7,565 nt of DNA, taken from positions 1-7,565 of the forward strand of contig DNFG01000120.1 in the NCBI GenBank assembly GCA_003487005.1. The letters run 5' to 3'. Positions 1 through 6,366 of this stretch are shown piece by piece. The DNA is from Bryobacterales bacterium (GTDB lineage Bacteria > Acidobacteriota > Terriglobia > Bryobacterales > Bryobacteraceae). The notes beneath the pieces are model-generated. The model saw only the letters and a list, made by a program, of their open reading frames with translations, had not been told where the DNA came from and made no database searches. Every line of letters starts with the position of its first letter. Positions within the stretch are counted from its first letter, which is position 1. Both the position numbers and the translations under genes were made by a program.

Positions 1-9
1 TTCCGATCT
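1..9 (+). other. Sequencing-adapter remnant
   Basis: The first nine bases, TTCCGATCT, are identical to the 3' end of the common Illumina TruSeq adapter arm. The recognisable protein homology of the following gene starts straight after them, with codons for Pro-Val-Arg-Glu-Ala-Leu, the usual 'HPVREAL' start of RlmB-type proteins. A chance nine-base match exactly at a contig end is unlikely, so these bases are probably not genomic. Confidence 0.8.
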
Positions 10-567
10 CCTGTGCGGGAGGCGCTCCGGGCGGGGCGGGTGTTGGATCGCGTTCATGTGGCGAAGGAGGCTCACGGGCCGCGGGTGGAGGAGATTGTGG
101 ACAAAGAGGGGGTTTTGGTGGTGTTGGACGGGGTGGAGGATCCTCACAATCTGGGGGCGATTGTCCGGACGGCGCACGCGGCGGGGGCGTTGGGGGTGGT
201 GATTCCGGAGCGGCGGGCGGCGGGGTTGACGGAGACGGTGGCGAAGGCGGCGGCGGGGGCGTTGTCGGTGTTGCCGGTGATCCGGGTGACGAATATCAAC
301 CGGGCGCTGGAGACGTTGAAGGAGGCGGGGTTCTGGGTGTTCGGGCTGGACGAGCGGGGGACGCAGATGCACACGGAGGCGGAGTTCGGCGCGAAGGCGG
401 TGGTGGTGTTGGGGGGTGAAGGGGGCGGGCTGCACGCGCAGGTCAGGAAGCAGTGTGACTTTCTGTTGCGGATTCCGATGGCGGGGCAGATTGCGTCGTT
501 GAATGTGTCGGTGGCGGCGGGGGTGGTGTTGTTTGAGTGGCGGCGGCGGGCGGGTTTCGGGGGCTGA
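10..567 (+). CDS. rlmB: 23S rRNA 2'-O-ribose methyltransferase, RlmB/TrmH (SpoU) family, 5'-partial
   Basis: The 185 visible residues are the bulk of a SPOUT-class, S-adenosylmethionine-dependent RNA 2'-O-methyltransferase. RlmB methylates a guanosine in the peptidyl-transferase region of 23S rRNA in the cytoplasm. Motif 1 is DPHNLGAIVRTA, with the family Asn at residue 47 and Arg at 53. Motif 2 is VVLGGEGGGL around Glu 137. Motif 3 is IPMAGQIASLNVSVAAG around Asn 165; motifs 2 and 3 form the trefoil-knot cofactor site. The first residues (PVREALRAGR...) match the start of the RNA-binding L30e-like domain, so only a few residues are cut off by the contig edge. The stretch between 'GPRVEEIV' and 'VLVVLDG' is only about 5 residues, against roughly 50-57 in RlmB proteins as I recall them, so half of that domain is missing. 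This could be a real in-frame deletion, a diverged paralogue or an assembly fault. The family is certain; the rRNA target is inferred. Confidence 0.88.
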   Translation, partial: PVREALRAGRVLDRVHVAKEAHGPRVEEIVDKEGVLVVLDGVEDPHNLGAIVRTAHAAGALGVVIPERRAAGLTETVAKAAAGALSVLPVIRVTNINRALETLKEAGFWVFGLDERGTQMHTEAEFGAKAVVVLGGEGGGLHAQVRKQCDFLLRIPMAGQIASLNVSVAAGVVLFEWRRRAGFGG

Positions 568-573
568 AGAGGG

Positions 574-600
574 CTGAAAGGGGCGGAGTCACGGTACAAT
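574..600 (+). promoter_or_regulatory. Candidate sigma-70-type promoter for the ggt operon, leaderless
   Basis: TACAAT at 595-600 matches the -10 consensus TATAAT in five of six positions. Transcription would be expected to start about 6-8 bases further on, at 606-608, directly before the ATG at 609. The best -35-like hexamer is CTGAAA at 574-579 (four of six), but its 15-base spacing is short. No Shine-Dalgarno sequence lies at a usable distance from 609. A leaderless or near-leaderless mRNA would explain both facts. The box lies between the stop of the methyltransferase gene (567) and the first gene of the packed run, where an operon promoter is expected. Confidence 0.45.
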
Positions 601-608
601 CGGGTTTC

Positions 609-2291
609 ATGCGAACCCGGCGGTTTGTGTTCGGCCTTCTGGTGCTGAGCGCCGTATTGGCGGCGCGTGAGCCGTTGCGGACGCGGTCGGCGATGGTGGT
701 GGCGCAAGAGCCGATGGCGGCGGATGTGGGGGTGGCGGTGCTGAAGGCGGGGGGGAATGCGGTGGACGCGGCGGTGGCGGTGGCGTTCGCGCTGGCGGTG
801 ACGCATCCATCGGCGGGCAACATTGGCGGGGGTGGATTTCTGCTGTTGCGGCTGCCGGGGGGCGAGTCCACATTTTTTGACTTCCGGGAGCGGGCGCCGA
901 AAGCGGCGACGCGGGACATGTTTCTGGACAGGCAGGGGAACGTGACGCGGGCGAGCCGGGTGGGGTGGAAGGCGGCGGGGGTGCCGGGGACGGTGCGGGG
1001 TCTGGAGATGGCGCACCGGAAGTATGGAACGAAGACGTGGGCGGAGTTGCTGGCGCCGGCGATTGAGATGGCGGAGAAGGGGGTGGAGGTGTCGTGGGCG
1101 GAGGCGCGGTCGATGTGCGGGGCGAAGCGGCTGATGGAGGAGTTTGAGGAATCGCGGCGGGTATTTTTGAAGGGCGGGGCGTGCTGGGAGCCGGGCGAGA
1201 GGCTGGTGCAGCCGGAATTGGCGTCGGTTTTGAAGAGGATTGCGCGGGAGGGGGCGAAGGATTTCTACGAAGGGGAGACGGCGCGGATTCTGGCGGAGGA
1301 GTCGGCGAAGGGCGGGGGTTTGATCACGCTGGAGGATTTGCGGGCGTACCGGGCGGTGGAGCGGGCTCCGCTGAAGGGGGCGTACAAGGGGTTTGAGATT
1401 CTGACAGCGCCGCCGCCGTCGTCGGGGGGGATCGGGTTGTTGCAGATGCTGGCGATGCTGGAGGGGACGGGTTACGAGAAGGCGGGAGCGGGTTCGGCGG
1501 CGGCATCGCATTACCTGGCGGAGGTGATGCGGCGGTATTACGCGGACCGGGCGGAGTATCTGGGGGATCCGGATTTCGAGAAGATTCCGGTGCAGGGGTT
1601 ATTGAGCAAGGCGTACGCGGCGGAGCGGCGGAAGGGGATCCGGATGGACCGGGCGACGCCGAGTGCGGAGTTGAGCTGGGGGCGTCCGGCGGGTTATGAG
1701 AGCGAGGAGACGACACATTTCAACGTGGTGGACGCGAGCGGGGCGGCGGTGGCGCTGACGTACACGATCAACGGAAGTTACGGCAACGGGGTGACGGTGC
1801 CGCGGTTGGGGTTCCTGTTAAACAACGAGATGGACGATTTCGCGGCGAAGCCGGGGACGCCGAACATGTTCGGGCTGGTGCAGGGGGAAGTGAACGCGAT
1901 TGAGCCGGGGAAGCGGCCATTGTCGTCGATGACGCCGACGATTGTGACGCGGGAGGGGAAGCTGTTGATGGTGCTGGGGGCGCCGGGGGGATCGCGGATC
2001 ATCACGGGCGTGACGCAGGTGTTGCTGAACGTGATTGATTTCGGGATGACGGTGCAGCAGGCGGTGGACCAGCCACGGCTGCATCATCAGTGGCAGCCGG
2101 ACAGGCTGTATCTGGAGCGGGGATTTTCGCCGGACACGCGGGCGCTGCTGGAGGAACGGGGACACAAGGTGGAAGAGACGGGGAATGTGGGGAGTGTGGA
2201 AGCGATTCTGGTGGGGCCGGACGCGCGGGGGCGGGTCTGGTTGGAGGGCGCATTGAATGGAAGGAGCGCCGGGAAGGCGGCCGGCTATTGA
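609..2291 (+). CDS. ggt: Gamma-glutamyltransferase (glutathione hydrolase), secreted
   Basis: This 560-residue Ntn-hydrolase cleaves or transfers the gamma-glutamyl group of glutathione and related peptides, normally in the periplasm. The ATG at 609 is chosen because it starts a clear signal peptide: MRTRR, then a hydrophobic run ending in LAA near residue 19. The upstream GTG at 537 would lie inside the methyltransferase gene and hide that signal. The proenzyme should cleave itself before Thr 368 (ETTHFNVVD) to give large and small subunits; this Thr is the nucleophile. Spacings to other active-site residues equal those of the E. coli enzyme as I know it: Asn 388, Asp 410 in NNEMDDF, and the Ser 439-Ser 440 pair in KRPLSSM. 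The GAPGGSRI loop and Arg 93 in the DFRE motif, which binds the gamma-glutamyl carboxylate, are also present. The length is typical. It heads the packed run and ends 8 bases before the next gene. Its physiological substrate (glutathione, poly-gamma-glutamate or other peptides) cannot be read from sequence. Confidence 0.95.
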   Translation: MRTRRFVFGLLVLSAVLAAREPLRTRSAMVVAQEPMAADVGVAVLKAGGNAVDAAVAVAFALAVTHPSAGNIGGGGFLLLRLPGGESTFFDFRERAPKAATRDMFLDRQGNVTRASRVGWKAAGVPGTVRGLEMAHRKYGTKTWAELLAPAIEMAEKGVEVSWAEARSMCGAKRLMEEFEESRRVFLKGGACWEPGERLVQPELASVLKRIAREGAKDFYEGETARILAEESAKGGGLITLEDLRAYRAVERAPLKGAYKGFEILTAPPPSSGGIGLLQMLAMLEGTGYEKAGAGSAAASHYLAEVMRRYYADRAEYLGDPDFEKIPVQGLLSKAYAAERRKGIRMDRATPSAELSWGRPAGYESEETTHFNVVDASGAAVALTYTINGSYGNGVTVPRLGFLLNNEMDDFAAKPGTPNMFGLVQGEVNAIEPGKRPLSSMTPTIVTREGKLLMVLGAPGGSRIITGVTQVLLNVIDFGMTVQQAVDQPRLHHQWQPDRLYLERGFSPDTRALLEERGHKVEETGNVGSVEAILVGPDARGRVWLEGALNGRSAGKAAGY

Positions 2292-2295
2292 GGAG
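2290..2295 (+). promoter_or_regulatory. Ribosome binding site for the TIM-barrel gene, overlapping the ggt stop
   Basis: GAGGAG lies 4 bases before the ATG at 2300 and shares two bases with the ggt stop codon (TGA, 2289-2291). It supports the ATG at 2300 over the longer upstream reading frame, which overlaps ggt by about 200 bases. Ribosomes ending ggt would sit on this site, suggesting coupled translation. The spacing is slightly short. Confidence 0.55.
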
Positions 2296-2299
2296 CGAT

Positions 2300-3142
2300 A
2301 TGCAGAGAGCGCTGTCGACGCATTTGATTGTGGGGCACCGGTTGAACACGGTGTGGCTGGAGCGGATCCACGAGGCGGGGTTTCCGCTGGTGGAGATTTT
2401 TTGTGCGCGGCAGCACCTGGACTACCGGAACAAGGCGCAGGTGGATGAACTGGCGTGCTGGTTCGCGGATTCGGAGTTGAAGCTGCATTCGTTGCACGCG
2501 CCGATGTATAGCGATGATGTGTGGGGGAAGACGGGTCCGGGGGCGGTGGTGAGCATCACGGAGACGTCGAAACCGAAGCGGTTGGAGAGTGTGGACGAGA
2601 TCAAGCGGGCGCTGGAGGTGGCGGAGAAGATTCCGTGCCGGTATTTGATCCAACATGTGGGGGTGAGCGGGGAGGAGTACAGCGACGAGGCGGTGGAGGC
2701 GGCGTTCCGGGCGCTGGAGGAGATTTCGCTGTTTGCGCGGCACCGGGGGGTGGAGGTGTTGCTGGAGAACATTCCAAACAAGCTGTCGAGTGCGGAGCGG
2801 CTGAACTATTTTCTGAACACGACGCACCTGGATCTGGGGGTGTGCCTGGACACGGGGCACGCGAACATGATGGAGGGGGTGGCGGCGGCGTTTGAGATTC
2901 TGGGGCCGAGGATCCGGTCCACGCACATTCACGACAATAACGGCGTGGATGATGTGCATTTGTATCCCCTGCTCGCGAAGGGGGGCTCGACGGACTGGGC
3001 GGCGGTGATGAAGCTGCTGCGGAGCCGGGCTGAGCAGTATCCGCTGTTGCTGGAGCTTCGGGAATCGCCGGAGTTTCCGCACTCGCTGGATTCGGCGCGC
3101 GAGGTGATTGAGCGTCTGGAGAATTATTCAAATCATGTCTGA
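2300..3142 (+). CDS. Sugar phosphate isomerase/epimerase family protein (xylose-isomerase-like TIM barrel)
   Basis: A 280-residue protein of the AP-endonuclease-2/xylose-isomerase-like fold, an (alpha/beta)8 barrel that usually binds one or two divalent metals and acts on sugars, inositols or hydroxy-acids. Landmarks in order are LHSLHAPM (about residues 60-70), [17 protein letters not shown] with likely metal ligand Glu 156, [12 protein letters not shown] with Asp 184 and His 187, STHIHDNNG with His 209, His 211 and Asp 212, the DDVHLYP loop with His 220, and LLLELRES with Glu 252. The metal-binding set appears complete, so it should be an active enzyme. No signal peptide is seen, so it is probably cytoplasmic. 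The start is supported by GAGGAG at 2290-2295. Its last 8 bases overlap the start of asnS. Endonuclease IV shares the fold, but I do not see its full set of metal-binding histidines. The substrate is unknown: no sugar transporter, kinase or dehydrogenase lies nearby to suggest one. Confidence 0.85.
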   Translation: MQRALSTHLIVGHRLNTVWLERIHEAGFPLVEIFCARQHLDYRNKAQVDELACWFADSELKLHSLHAPMYSDDVWGKTGPGAVVSITETSKPKRLESVDEIKRALEVAEKIPCRYLIQHVGVSGEEYSDEAVEAAFRALEEISLFARHRGVEVLLENIPNKLSSAERLNYFLNTTHLDLGVCLDTGHANMMEGVAAAFEILGPRIRSTHIHDNNGVDDVHLYPLLAKGGSTDWAAVMKLLRSRAEQYPLLLELRESPEFPHSLDSAREVIERLENYSNHV

Positions 3143-4448
3143 AATCAAGCGAATTACCATCGCGGAAGCGGGCCGGCACGAGGGCGAAACCGTCGAACTC
3201 GCGGGCTGGCTGTACAACTTGCGCAAGTCGGGGAAGATCATTTTTCCGCAGGTGCGCGACGGATCGGGGATCATGCAGTGTGTCTGCGTGAAGGCGAACG
3301 TCGAGGAAGAGTTGTTTGAGACGTTGAAGGGGCTGACACAGGAGTCGTCGCTGCTGATCCGGGGGACGATCCGGGCGGAGGCGCGGGCGATGGGCGGCTA
3401 TGAACTGGACGTGACGGGGGTGGAGGTGGTGCAGCGGGTGCCGGAAGAGCGGCCGTACCCGATCACGCCGAAGGAGCACGGGACGGAATTTCTGTTCGAT
3501 CACCGGCATTTGCATTTGCGGAGCCGGCGGCAGCACGCGATTCTGCGGGTGCGGCACGAGGCGATCAAGGCGATTCGGGATTATTTCGATTCGAACGGGT
3601 TCACGCTGGTGGACTGTCCGATCTTCACGCCGGCGGCGTGCGAGGGGACGACGACGCTGTTCGAGGTGGATTATTTCGAGGACGAGAAGGTCTATCTCAC
3701 CCAGTCGGGGCAGTTGTACAACGAAGCGACGGCGATGGCGTTCGGCAAGACGTACTGTTTCGGGCCGACGTTCCGGGCGGAGAAGTCAAAGACGCGGCGG
3801 CACCTGACGGAGTTCTGGATGGTGGAGCCGGAGATGGCGTACGCGACGCTGGATGATGTGAAGCGGGTGTCGGAGGAGTTGATCTGCTTCATGGTGGGCC
3901 GGGTGCTGGAGAACCGGCAGGCGGAACTGGCGGTGCTGGAGCGAGACGTGGCGAAACTGGAGGCCGTGAAGGCGCCGTTTCCGCGGATCAGCTACGACGA
4001 GGCGGTGGAGATATTGAAAAAGAAGGGGAGCGAGATCGAGTGGGGCGGGGATTTCGGGGGGACGGACGAGACGCTGTTGAGCGAGGATTACGACCGTCCG
4101 TTGATGGTGGACCGGTTTCCGTCGCAGATCAAGGCCTTTTATTTCGAGCCGGACGCGGAGAGGCCGGAACTGGCGCTGGGGGTGGATGTGATCGCGAGCG
4201 AGGGTTACGGGGAGATCGTGGGCGGGGGGCAGCGCGTGCACTCGCTGGAGTTGCTGGAGCAGCGGTTGAAGGAGCACAATCTGCCGCCGGAGGCGTTTGA
4301 CTGGTATCTGGATCTGCGCCGGTTTGGCGGGGTGCCGCACGCGGGGTTCGGGATGGGGGTGGAGCGGGCGGTGGCGTGGCTGTGCGGGCTGGAGCACATC
4401 CGGGAGACGATTGCGTTTCCGCGGATGTTGTACAGGACGCGGCCTTAG
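3135..4448 (+). CDS. asnS: Asparaginyl-tRNA synthetase
   Basis: A class IIb aminoacyl-tRNA synthetase of 437 residues that charges tRNA-Asn with asparagine in the cytoplasm. An N-terminal OB-fold anticodon-binding domain covers about residues 15-100 ([15 protein letters not shown], then [10 protein letters not shown]). The catalytic core then carries the AsnRS-type [19 protein letters not shown] segment, [16 protein letters not shown], and [19 protein letters not shown]. Motif 2 ([16 protein letters not shown]) starts at residue 213. Motif 3 ([12 protein letters not shown]) has its conserved Arg at 411, followed by the typical ending [13 protein letters not shown]. There is no GAD insertion domain, which argues against bacterial AspRS. 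The ATG at 3135 is chosen because it begins the usual N-terminus and overlaps the upstream stop (ATGTCTGA, 8 bases). The only nearby ribosome site is a weak GGAG 13 bases upstream, so initiation probably depends on coupling. Its first ~30 codons favour C-ending codons (for example GGC for Gly), unlike the G-ending use of its neighbours. Its presence implies direct asparaginylation of tRNA-Asn. Confidence 0.96.
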   Translation: MSEIKRITIAEAGRHEGETVELAGWLYNLRKSGKIIFPQVRDGSGIMQCVCVKANVEEELFETLKGLTQESSLLIRGTIRAEARAMGGYELDVTGVEVVQRVPEERPYPITPKEHGTEFLFDHRHLHLRSRRQHAILRVRHEAIKAIRDYFDSNGFTLVDCPIFTPAACEGTTTLFEVDYFEDEKVYLTQSGQLYNEATAMAFGKTYCFGPTFRAEKSKTRRHLTEFWMVEPEMAYATLDDVKRVSEELICFMVGRVLENRQAELAVLERDVAKLEAVKAPFPRISYDEAVEILKKKGSEIEWGGDFGGTDETLLSEDYDRPLMVDRFPSQIKAFYFEPDAERPELALGVDVIASEGYGEIVGGGQRVHSLELLEQRLKEHNLPPEAFDWYLDLRRFGGVPHAGFGMGVERAVAWLCGLEHIRETIAFPRMLYRTRP

Positions 4449-4454
4449 AGGAGG
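4449..4454 (+). promoter_or_regulatory. Strong ribosome binding site for arginase
   Basis: A perfect AGGAGG begins directly after the asnS stop codon and lies 5 bases before the ATG at 4460. It is the best Shine-Dalgarno match in the window and fixes the arginase start, although the reading frame is open further upstream within asnS. It suggests that arginase is translated independently of upstream ribosomes. Confidence 0.75.
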
Positions 4455-4459
4455 AGTGC

Positions 4460-5389
4460 ATGGCGAAGATGAAAGCGACGGGGCCGACGGTGGCGATTCT
4501 GGGGGCCCCGCTGGATCTGGGGGCGGGGCGGCGCGGGGTGGACATGGGCCCATCGGCGCTGCGGGTGGCGGGACTGGGGGCGCGATTGGGAGAGTTGGGG
4601 TTCCGGGTAGAGGATTTGGGCAATGTGGGGGTGGCGCAGCAGGAGTGCGCGATGGCGGGGCCGGCGTCGGCGAGGTACCTGGGAGCGATCGCGGCGTCGT
4701 GCCGGGAATTGGCGGAGCGGGTGAAGGAGGCGGTGGAGAGCGGGAAGATCCCGCTGGTGCTGGGGGGGGATCATTCGCTGGCGGTGGGCACGGTGAGCGG
4801 GGTGTCGGCAGCGCTGAAGGCGAGAGGCGAGGGTTTGGGGGTGGTGTGGATGGACGCGCACACGGACATGAACACGCCGCGGACGTCGCCATCGGGGAAT
4901 GTGCACGGGATGCCGCTGGCGTGTCTGGTGGGGAGCGGGCCCCGCGAGTTGACGCACATCTTGGATTACGCGCCGAAGGTGGCGGCGCGGAACGTGGCGC
5001 TGGTGGGGATCCGGGACGTGGATCTGGCGGAGCGGGCGCTGGTGAAGAAGTCGGGCGTGCGGGTGTTCACGATGCGGGAGATTGACGAGCGGGGGATGAA
5101 GGCGGTGATGGCGGAGGCGCTGGCGGTGGCGAACGAAGGGACGGCGGGTTTTCATCTGTCGCTGGACATGGACGGAGTGGATCCGCGGGAGGCGCCGGGG
5201 GTGGGGACGCCGGTCCGGGGCGGGTTCAGCTACCGGGAGGCGCATCTGGCGATGGAGATGGCGGCGGACACGCGGCGAATGAGATCGATGGAGGTGGTGG
5301 AAGTGAACCCAGTGATTGATGAAGCGAACCGGACGGCATTGCTGGCGGTGGAACTGACGTTATCGGCGATGGGGAAGACGATCCTGTGA
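4460..5389 (+). CDS. rocF: Arginase
   Basis: A 309-residue ureohydrolase that splits L-arginine into L-ornithine and urea using a two-manganese centre in the cytoplasm. All six metal ligands are visible: His 105 (LGGDHS), Asp 132, His 134 and Asp 136 (DAHTD), and Asp 236 and Asp 238 (LDMDGVDP). The stretch MNTPRTSPSGNVHGMPLA after the second motif is specific to arginases and contains the Asn, Ser and His residues that bind or activate substrate. It distinguishes the enzyme from agmatinase and formimidoylglutamase, which share the metal motifs. The C-terminus has the usual SMEVVEVNP segment with the substrate Glu. Length is normal and there is no signal peptide. The gene begins 11 bases after asnS with a strong ribosome site and shares four bases (GTGA) with ddl. 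No urease, ornithine aminotransferase or arginine regulator is in view, so a role in arginine catabolism or nitrogen supply is inferred from the enzyme alone. The symbol follows the Bacillus name. Confidence 0.93.
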   Translation: MAKMKATGPTVAILGAPLDLGAGRRGVDMGPSALRVAGLGARLGELGFRVEDLGNVGVAQQECAMAGPASARYLGAIAASCRELAERVKEAVESGKIPLVLGGDHSLAVGTVSGVSAALKARGEGLGVVWMDAHTDMNTPRTSPSGNVHGMPLACLVGSGPRELTHILDYAPKVAARNVALVGIRDVDLAERALVKKSGVRVFTMREIDERGMKAVMAEALAVANEGTAGFHLSLDMDGVDPREAPGVGTPVRGGFSYREAHLAMEMAADTRRMRSMEVVEVNPVIDEANRTALLAVELTLSAMGKTIL

Positions 5390-6366
5390 ACAAGTTGAAG
5401 GTGGCGGTGATTTATGGGGGCCGGAGCGGGGAGCACGAGGTGTCGCTGCGGTCGGCGAAGGCGGTGATGGGGGCGCTGGATCCGGAGCGGTTCGAGGTAA
5501 TGCCGTTTCTGATCGGGAAGGACGGGAAGTGGGATCCATACCCGCTGAAGCCGGAGCCTGGAGCGCACGCGGAGATCGACGTGGTGTTTCCGGTGCTGCA
5601 CGGGACGTTCGGCGAGGACGGGACGATGCAGGGGTTGCTGGAATTGGCGGACCTGGCGTATGTGGGGCCGGGGGTGCTGGCGTCGGCGGCGGCGATGGAC
5701 AAGGATCATTTCAAGCGGGTGTGCGTGGCGGCGGGATTGCCGGTGGTCGAGGGGGTGACGCTGACGGCGCCGGATTTCGGGGTGGAGGCGGTGGAGGAGC
5801 GGTTGGAGTACCCGGTGTTTGTGAAGCCGTGCAATCTGGGGTCGTCGGTGGGGGTGGGGAAGGCGCGGGACCGGGGGGAACTGGAGGCGGCGGTCAGGAA
5901 CGCGGCGCAGTATGACCACAAGGTTCTGGTTGAGCGGGCGGTGACGGGGCAGGAGGTGGAGTGCGCGGTGTTGGGCAATGACGCGCCGGTGGCGTCGACG
6001 CCATGCGAGATTCTGCCGTCTCAGGAGTTTTACGACTACGAAGACAAGTATCTGCTGGATGCGGCGCGGACGGAGTTGCCGGCGCGGTTGCCTCCGGAGG
6101 TGCTGGAGGCGGTGAAGACGCTGGCGGTGGAGTGCTACCGGGCGATCGGTTGTGCGGGACTGGCGCGGGTGGATTTTTTCGTGGAGTCAGGGACGGGTCG
6201 AATTTACATCAATGAGCTCAACACGTTGCCGGGGTTTACGTCCATCAGCATGTACCCGAAGATGTGGGAGCACGACGGAGTCGGATTCGCGAGGTTGGTG
6301 GAGCGGTTGCTGGAGTTGGGGATGGAGCGGCACCGGAAGCGGCGGATGCTGCGATTTGAGCGATAA
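5386..6366 (+). CDS. ddl: D-alanine--D-alanine ligase
   Basis: A 326-residue ATP-grasp ligase that joins two D-alanines for the peptidoglycan pentapeptide in the cytoplasm. It starts with VAVIYGGRSGEHEVSL, where Glu 16 matches catalytic Glu 15 of E. coli DdlB. HGTFGEDGTMQG follows, then the ATP-binding strand FVKPCNLGSSVGVGK with the catalytic Ser. The omega loop EFYDYEDKY has Lys 221 and Tyr 222, and the metal-binding end is INELNTLPGFTSISMYPKMW. Tyr 222 marks a true D-Ala-D-Ala enzyme; VanA-type D-Ala-D-lactate ligases have His there. So there is no sign of intrinsic glycopeptide resistance of that type. The start is a GTG inside the arginase stop (GTGA, 5386-5389), with a purine-rich GGGGAAG at 5371-5377. 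This supports translational coupling. The length is within the family range. The stop TAA is immediately followed by the ATG of the next gene. Confidence 0.96.
   Translation: MNKLKVAVIYGGRSGEHEVSLRSAKAVMGALDPERFEVMPFLIGKDGKWDPYPLKPEPGAHAEIDVVFPVLHGTFGEDGTMQGLLELADLAYVGPGVLASAAAMDKDHFKRVCVAAGLPVVEGVTLTAPDFGVEAVEERLEYPVFVKPCNLGSSVGVGKARDRGELEAAVRNAAQYDHKVLVERAVTGQEVECAVLGNDAPVASTPCEILPSQEFYDYEDKYLLDAARTELPARLPPEVLEAVKTLAVECYRAIGCAGLARVDFFVESGTGRIYINELNTLPGFTSISMYPKMWEHDGVGFARLVERLLELGMERHRKRRMLRFER

Noticed and set aside
537..608. A longer gamma-glutamyltransferase starting at GTG 537
   Set aside because: It would overlap the methyltransferase gene and place 24 extra residues before a clear signal peptide. 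The ATG at 609 gives a normal N-terminus.
144..1511. A 455-codon open frame on the - strand across the methyltransferase and ggt genes
   Set aside because: Its translation is almost all Arg, Pro, His, Leu and Gln, as expected from the complement of G-rich codons. It has no recognisable motif, and both + strand genes beneath it have intact catalytic motifs. The other long antisense frames (for example 3786-4892 and 2285-3082) are rejected for the same reason.
2090..2299. An N-terminal extension of the TIM-barrel protein into ggt
   Set aside because: The extension is a Gly/Ala-rich out-of-frame reading of ggt. The ATG at 2300 has a ribosome site and begins the barrel.
3135..4448. Aspartyl-tRNA synthetase instead of asparaginyl-tRNA synthetase
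   Set aside because: The length (437 residues), the absence of a GAD domain, and the [20 protein letters not shown] and RRHLTEFW segments all fit AsnRS.
6025..6051. Possible vancomycin-resistance-type D-Ala-D-lactate ligase
   Set aside because: The omega loop has the Lys-Tyr pair (EFYDYEDKY) of true D-Ala-D-Ala ligases. VanA-type enzymes have His in place of this Tyr, and no vanH or vanX gene is nearby.
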